A stretch of DNA of 64,000 nt from Gymnothorax reevesii (lineage: Eukaryota > Chordata > Actinopteri > Anguilliformes > Muraenidae). The translations under genes and the position numbers were made by a program. The notes below the pieces were generated by a model. The model saw nothing but the letters and a program-made list of their open reading frames with translations. It searched no databases and was not told where the DNA came from. This document shows, piece after piece, positions 61,501 to 64,000 of this stretch (within the stretch, counting starts at the first letter, position 1; each line of letters begins with the position of its first letter). The stretch covers positions 496,001 to 560,000 of the forward strand of contig CM056574.1 in assembly GCA_029721435.1 (NCBI GenBank), given 5' to 3'.

Positions 61501-62359
61501 GTCAGAGGTCAGGGGAAATGCTGTGCGTGCGTTGGTGAGAACGTTGTGTGTGAATGTGTCCGCTGGTGCGAAAAAAGAGGAACTTTTATGCAAATCTTAG
61601 CGTTTTAAATAAATTGTCCATTTTTTTCACAGAAAATCATTTTATTTTATGTTTAAAATACCAAATGCAGTTTTTATTGCTCTAAATAGTTAATAGAGCA
61701 AGCGTACATCCTTGCCAACATCAAATTTTATTCATTTCTCTTTTTAATTTTTAATTTCCTGTGATGGGAGAGTATAATGGTCAACACCTTCAAGTTTTAA
61801 TTTCTTGTTTCCACTACCTAAATCTGAAATATACTGCCTCTCTTCGTTACCCTCTCATTTAAATTTTCTGGGCTGTATCTCATGCCTGTTCGTAAGAGAA
61901 GCTCTGCGGTTACCTAGCTAGCCAGTTAGCATTAGCTTAGTGTGAGGATAGTAGGTTAACATGTTGATCAAAAGGCTAAAACTTTATCAATACTCTTCAA
62001 TTCAAACAATACTTCCATTATACAGCTATTTACTTACTAATGGAATGTAGTTGAAATGGAAGTTCTCTGATGATGTGTAGTAGCAGGAGCTCGGCTTCTG
62101 CGAGCTCCTCTCTGGCAGTACCATCCATGATGACAGGCAAAATGGGCCAGTACAGGTTCTGTCTGCACTGTAACGCCTTTTCTGCTCAAAACTGAATTTA
62201 ATATTTTTACTTATGCCTTTAGTGTTTTAAGCATTTAGGTCACTATGATTGGACAAAGTGATTAAACCAGTATTATGATTGGATAGAGCTTATCTAGACC
62301 TTTACAATGATATAAAAATGTCATTTTACCCAAAAATGTCACTTACGCCCTTTGTGCTC
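61501..62359 (+). other. Intron sequence without recognised features
   Basis: About 860 bp, AT-rich, with no exon consistent with the limch1 frame and no clear repeat. An inverted gagctcggcttctgcgagctc palindrome (about 62088-62108) is the only local structure noted. Confidence 0.5.
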
Positions 62360-62960
62360 CAAAACCTCAGTTTAGCAAGTAATTAAGTTAACCGGCATCA
62401 GGTGTGTAACATGATTGGCTATAAAAGGGATGTCTTAGAGAGGCTGAGTCTCTCAGAAGTAAAGATGGCCAGAGGCTCTCCAACCTGTGAAGGCTTGAGT
62501 AAAAAAAATTGTGGAATACTTTAAAAACAATCTTCCTCAATGTAAAATTGCAAAGGCTTTGAAGGTCTCATCATCCACAGTGCATTACATCATCAAAAGA
62601 TTCAGAGAAACTGGAAAAATCTCTGTGCGTAAGGGACAAGGCCGAAGACCTTTACTGGATGCCCGTGATCTTTGGGCCCTCAGACGCCACTGCATCCCTC
62701 ACCGGCATGATTCTGTCATTGACATTACTAAATGGGCCCAGGAATACTTCAAGAAACCACTGTCTGTAAACACAGTCTGCCTTGCCATCCACAGATGCCA
62801 CCTAAAACTCTATCATGCAAAAAGGAAGCCATTGTTGAGCATGATCCAGAAGCGCTGCCGTGTTTTGTGGGCCAAGGCTCATTTAAAATGGACTGTAGCA
62901 AAGTGTCAAAGTGTCCTGTGGTCAGACGAGTCCAAATTTGACATGCTGCTTGGTAATATG
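62360..62960 (+). mobile_element. Truncated Tc1-like element with partial transposase
   Basis: The 5' leader style (ggctataaaagggatgtctt, tctctcagaagtaaagatgg) is that of a common fish Tc1 family. It is followed by an open frame from about 62500: [40 protein letters not shown] (helix-turn-helix), [13 protein letters not shown], and [20 protein letters not shown] with the first catalytic Asp of the DDE triad. Past about 62955 the similarity ends and the remaining DDE domain is missing. The open frame suggests the truncation is fairly young, but it cannot be functional. Confidence 0.8.
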
Positions 62961-63318
62961 GGTGGGATGCAGTTGGTTTGGGTTAGCATTGTTTGTTGCT
63001 CAAGCACCACCTGCTGGCCGCCTTGGCACTTGCCAGTTGCATTCTGAACAGGCCCATATTCAGGTTTCTTCTGCTCTTGTTCTGCATGTGAGGTTTCAGT
63101 ACCTTCACTTACGCCTTACTGTGCCGCTACACCCGTCAAACGCATTTGTTTTTGGTTATGGTGGAATGTGTGCTGTAAACTCCGGCGACGTCACTGTAAT
63201 CTATATTCTAGCATCTTTATTAATGCCTGCTGATCAGCTGTGAACTCTGGCTTCTTGTAAACATCCTGTCAAGTAATATTATTGATCAACAGATATTTTG
63301 TTGTACATTTTATGAGTA
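62961..63318 (+). other. Intron sequence without recognised features
   Basis: Mixed sequence following the truncated Tc1-like element. No supported exon, RNA or repeat. Confidence 0.45.
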
Positions 63319-63558
63319 TTAGCAGAAATTCTGCTGGGCTGGGCTCTGATAATTGGGGCTTGGCTGGTTTGGGCTCTGTTAGTCCGGGCTCTATTAACTT
63401 GGGCTGTTTTTGGCAGGACTGTTACACTGGACTCTTTTAGATTGAGCCACAATGGGCTGGGCTCTGTTAGGCTTGGCTCTGTTAAACTGGGATGTGTTGT
63501 GCCGGCTCTGTTAAGTGATGCTCTGTAAGGCTGGGCTCAGTCCTGTTTAGTGAGGCTC
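63319..63558. repeat. Degenerate ~23-bp tandem repeat
   Basis: About ten diverged units around ctgggctctgttaggcttgg. Old and imperfect. Confidence 0.75.
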
Positions 63559-63735
63559 TGTAAGGCTGCGTTTCAACTGAGTGCAAAACGAATTTTTCGT
63601 GCGACCAGATTACATTCAAAGTCAATGCAAAGACACGAATACTCATGTAAAGACACTAGTTCACATTGGGTGACGCAAATCACGTGGGAGACGGGACACG
63701 CCGTGAATGGCTCACGCATTCGCCGCGAATGCATG
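63559..63735. mobile_element. Partial Harbinger-like MITE end
   Basis: Contains aggctgcgtttcaactgagt, gcaaaacgaatttttcgtgc and attacattcaaagtcaatgc, the same terminal family as 54378-55221 and about 30100. Only one end is clear. The rest (cacgtgggagacgggacacg) resembles the interior of such elements. Confidence 0.6.
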
Positions 63736-63737
63736 AA

Positions 63738-63906
63738 ATTCTTCTTCTTTCTTTTTAAAGACTTTTTAGGGGGAATTTTCCCCTTATTTGATAGTTATAC
63801 AGTATAGAGAGACAAGAATGTTGAGGAGAGGAATGGGGGAAGACATGCGGCAAATGACCCGAGCCGGAATCGAACACAGGTCGCTGCGAGAAGGACACAG
63901 CCTTTA
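63738..63906 (-). mobile_element. tRNA-derived SINE, 3' part
   Basis: On the minus strand from about 63906: a tRNA-like 3' half with the B-box sequence GTTCGATTC (63875-63867) inside gtgttcgattccggctcggg, then a tRNA-unrelated body (atttgccgcatgtcttcccc, ctgtctctctatactg-like) and an AAAG-rich tail near 63738. Missing or diverged A-box sequence and the body show this is a retroposon, not a tRNA gene. Confidence 0.72.
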
Positions 63907-64000
63907 AGGTGCAGAGATGCCAAGTCTCACGTATTCGACATAGATCCCACGCATTTTTTAGGCTTATTCACTGTAGTCCGCAATTAGCCATTGAATGCTT
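63907..64000 (+). other. Right edge of window
   Basis: Contains agatgccaagtctcacgtat and tcccacgcattttttaggct, which look like a fragment of another dispersed repeat that continues past the window. Not assigned. Confidence 0.35.

Noticed and set aside
63860..63906. tRNA gene on the minus strand (B-box GTTCGATTC)
   Set aside because: No complete cloverleaf can be traced upstream, and the sequence continues into a SINE body with an A-rich tail.

Overview
The window is vertebrate nuclear DNA, almost certainly from a teleost fish. The non-LTR retrotransposons (L2-, CR1/Rex1- and Rex3/RTE-like), the several Tc1/mariner families, the tRNA-derived SINE and the CA/GT microsatellites are the usual teleost repeat set. 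The genes have introns and GT-AG splice sites, and there are no operons. The species cannot be named from the sequence.

One cellular gene runs through the whole window on the + strand: a LIMCH1/LMO7-family gene, best matched to limch1. It is represented by ten internal exons between 6752 and 61500. The first (6752-6862) encodes the end of the calponin-homology (CH) domain. The next two (6996-7176, 7559-7805) encode the Ser/Asp-rich linker and the first KDDM..RR / FNQFLPNK module. Seven further exons (19126, 20673, 22355, 28958, 31078, 58054 and 61147) all begin after codon position 2 and end after codon position 2. Six of them carry another KDD-type module. The reading frame can be followed through every junction, giving about 890 codons. 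The start of the CH domain, the coiled coil and the LIM domain lie outside the window, and no first or last exon is present.

Roughly half of the window is tandem repeat inside this gene's introns. In order: a 51-bp minisatellite (1-5985), a 30-bp array (11325-11600), a 72-bp array grown inside an L2 LINE (16218-17519), a GT-rich compound array (21906-22345), a 27-bp array (about 22600-23058), a 32-bp array split by an insertion (29350-30714), a 19.2-kb array of about 437 units of 44 bp with clear higher-order structure (31611-50831), a degenerate ~37-bp array (55735-56345), a 25-bp array (56637-58007) and a second 32-bp array (58548-60839). Long open frames in these arrays come from unit lengths and composition, not from genes.

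The rest is transposon debris, often nested. An L2-like LINE (8398-11318, -) is split by another LINE fragment (about 9848-10945, +). A nearly complete CR1/Rex1-like LINE (about 11650-14880, -) has only one stop and one frameshift in its endonuclease-RT frame. An L2 5' fragment lies at about 15540-17690. A Rex3/RTE-like LINE (23110-27830) is split by a CR1-like LINE. Degraded Tc1/mariner copies lie at 27927-28690, 50821-52314 and 62360-62960. A Tc1 copy at 52542-55694 holds a GGGCTC-ended element (53773-55653), which itself holds a Harbinger-like TIR element (54378-55221). A SINE sits near the right edge.

No CRISPR array, prokaryotic system or wholly new gene family is visible. The most interesting signals are the phase-matched KDD exon series, the nearly identical but mosaic exon pair 22355/28958, the higher-order 44-bp satellite next to a Tc1 end, and the three-level nested transposon.
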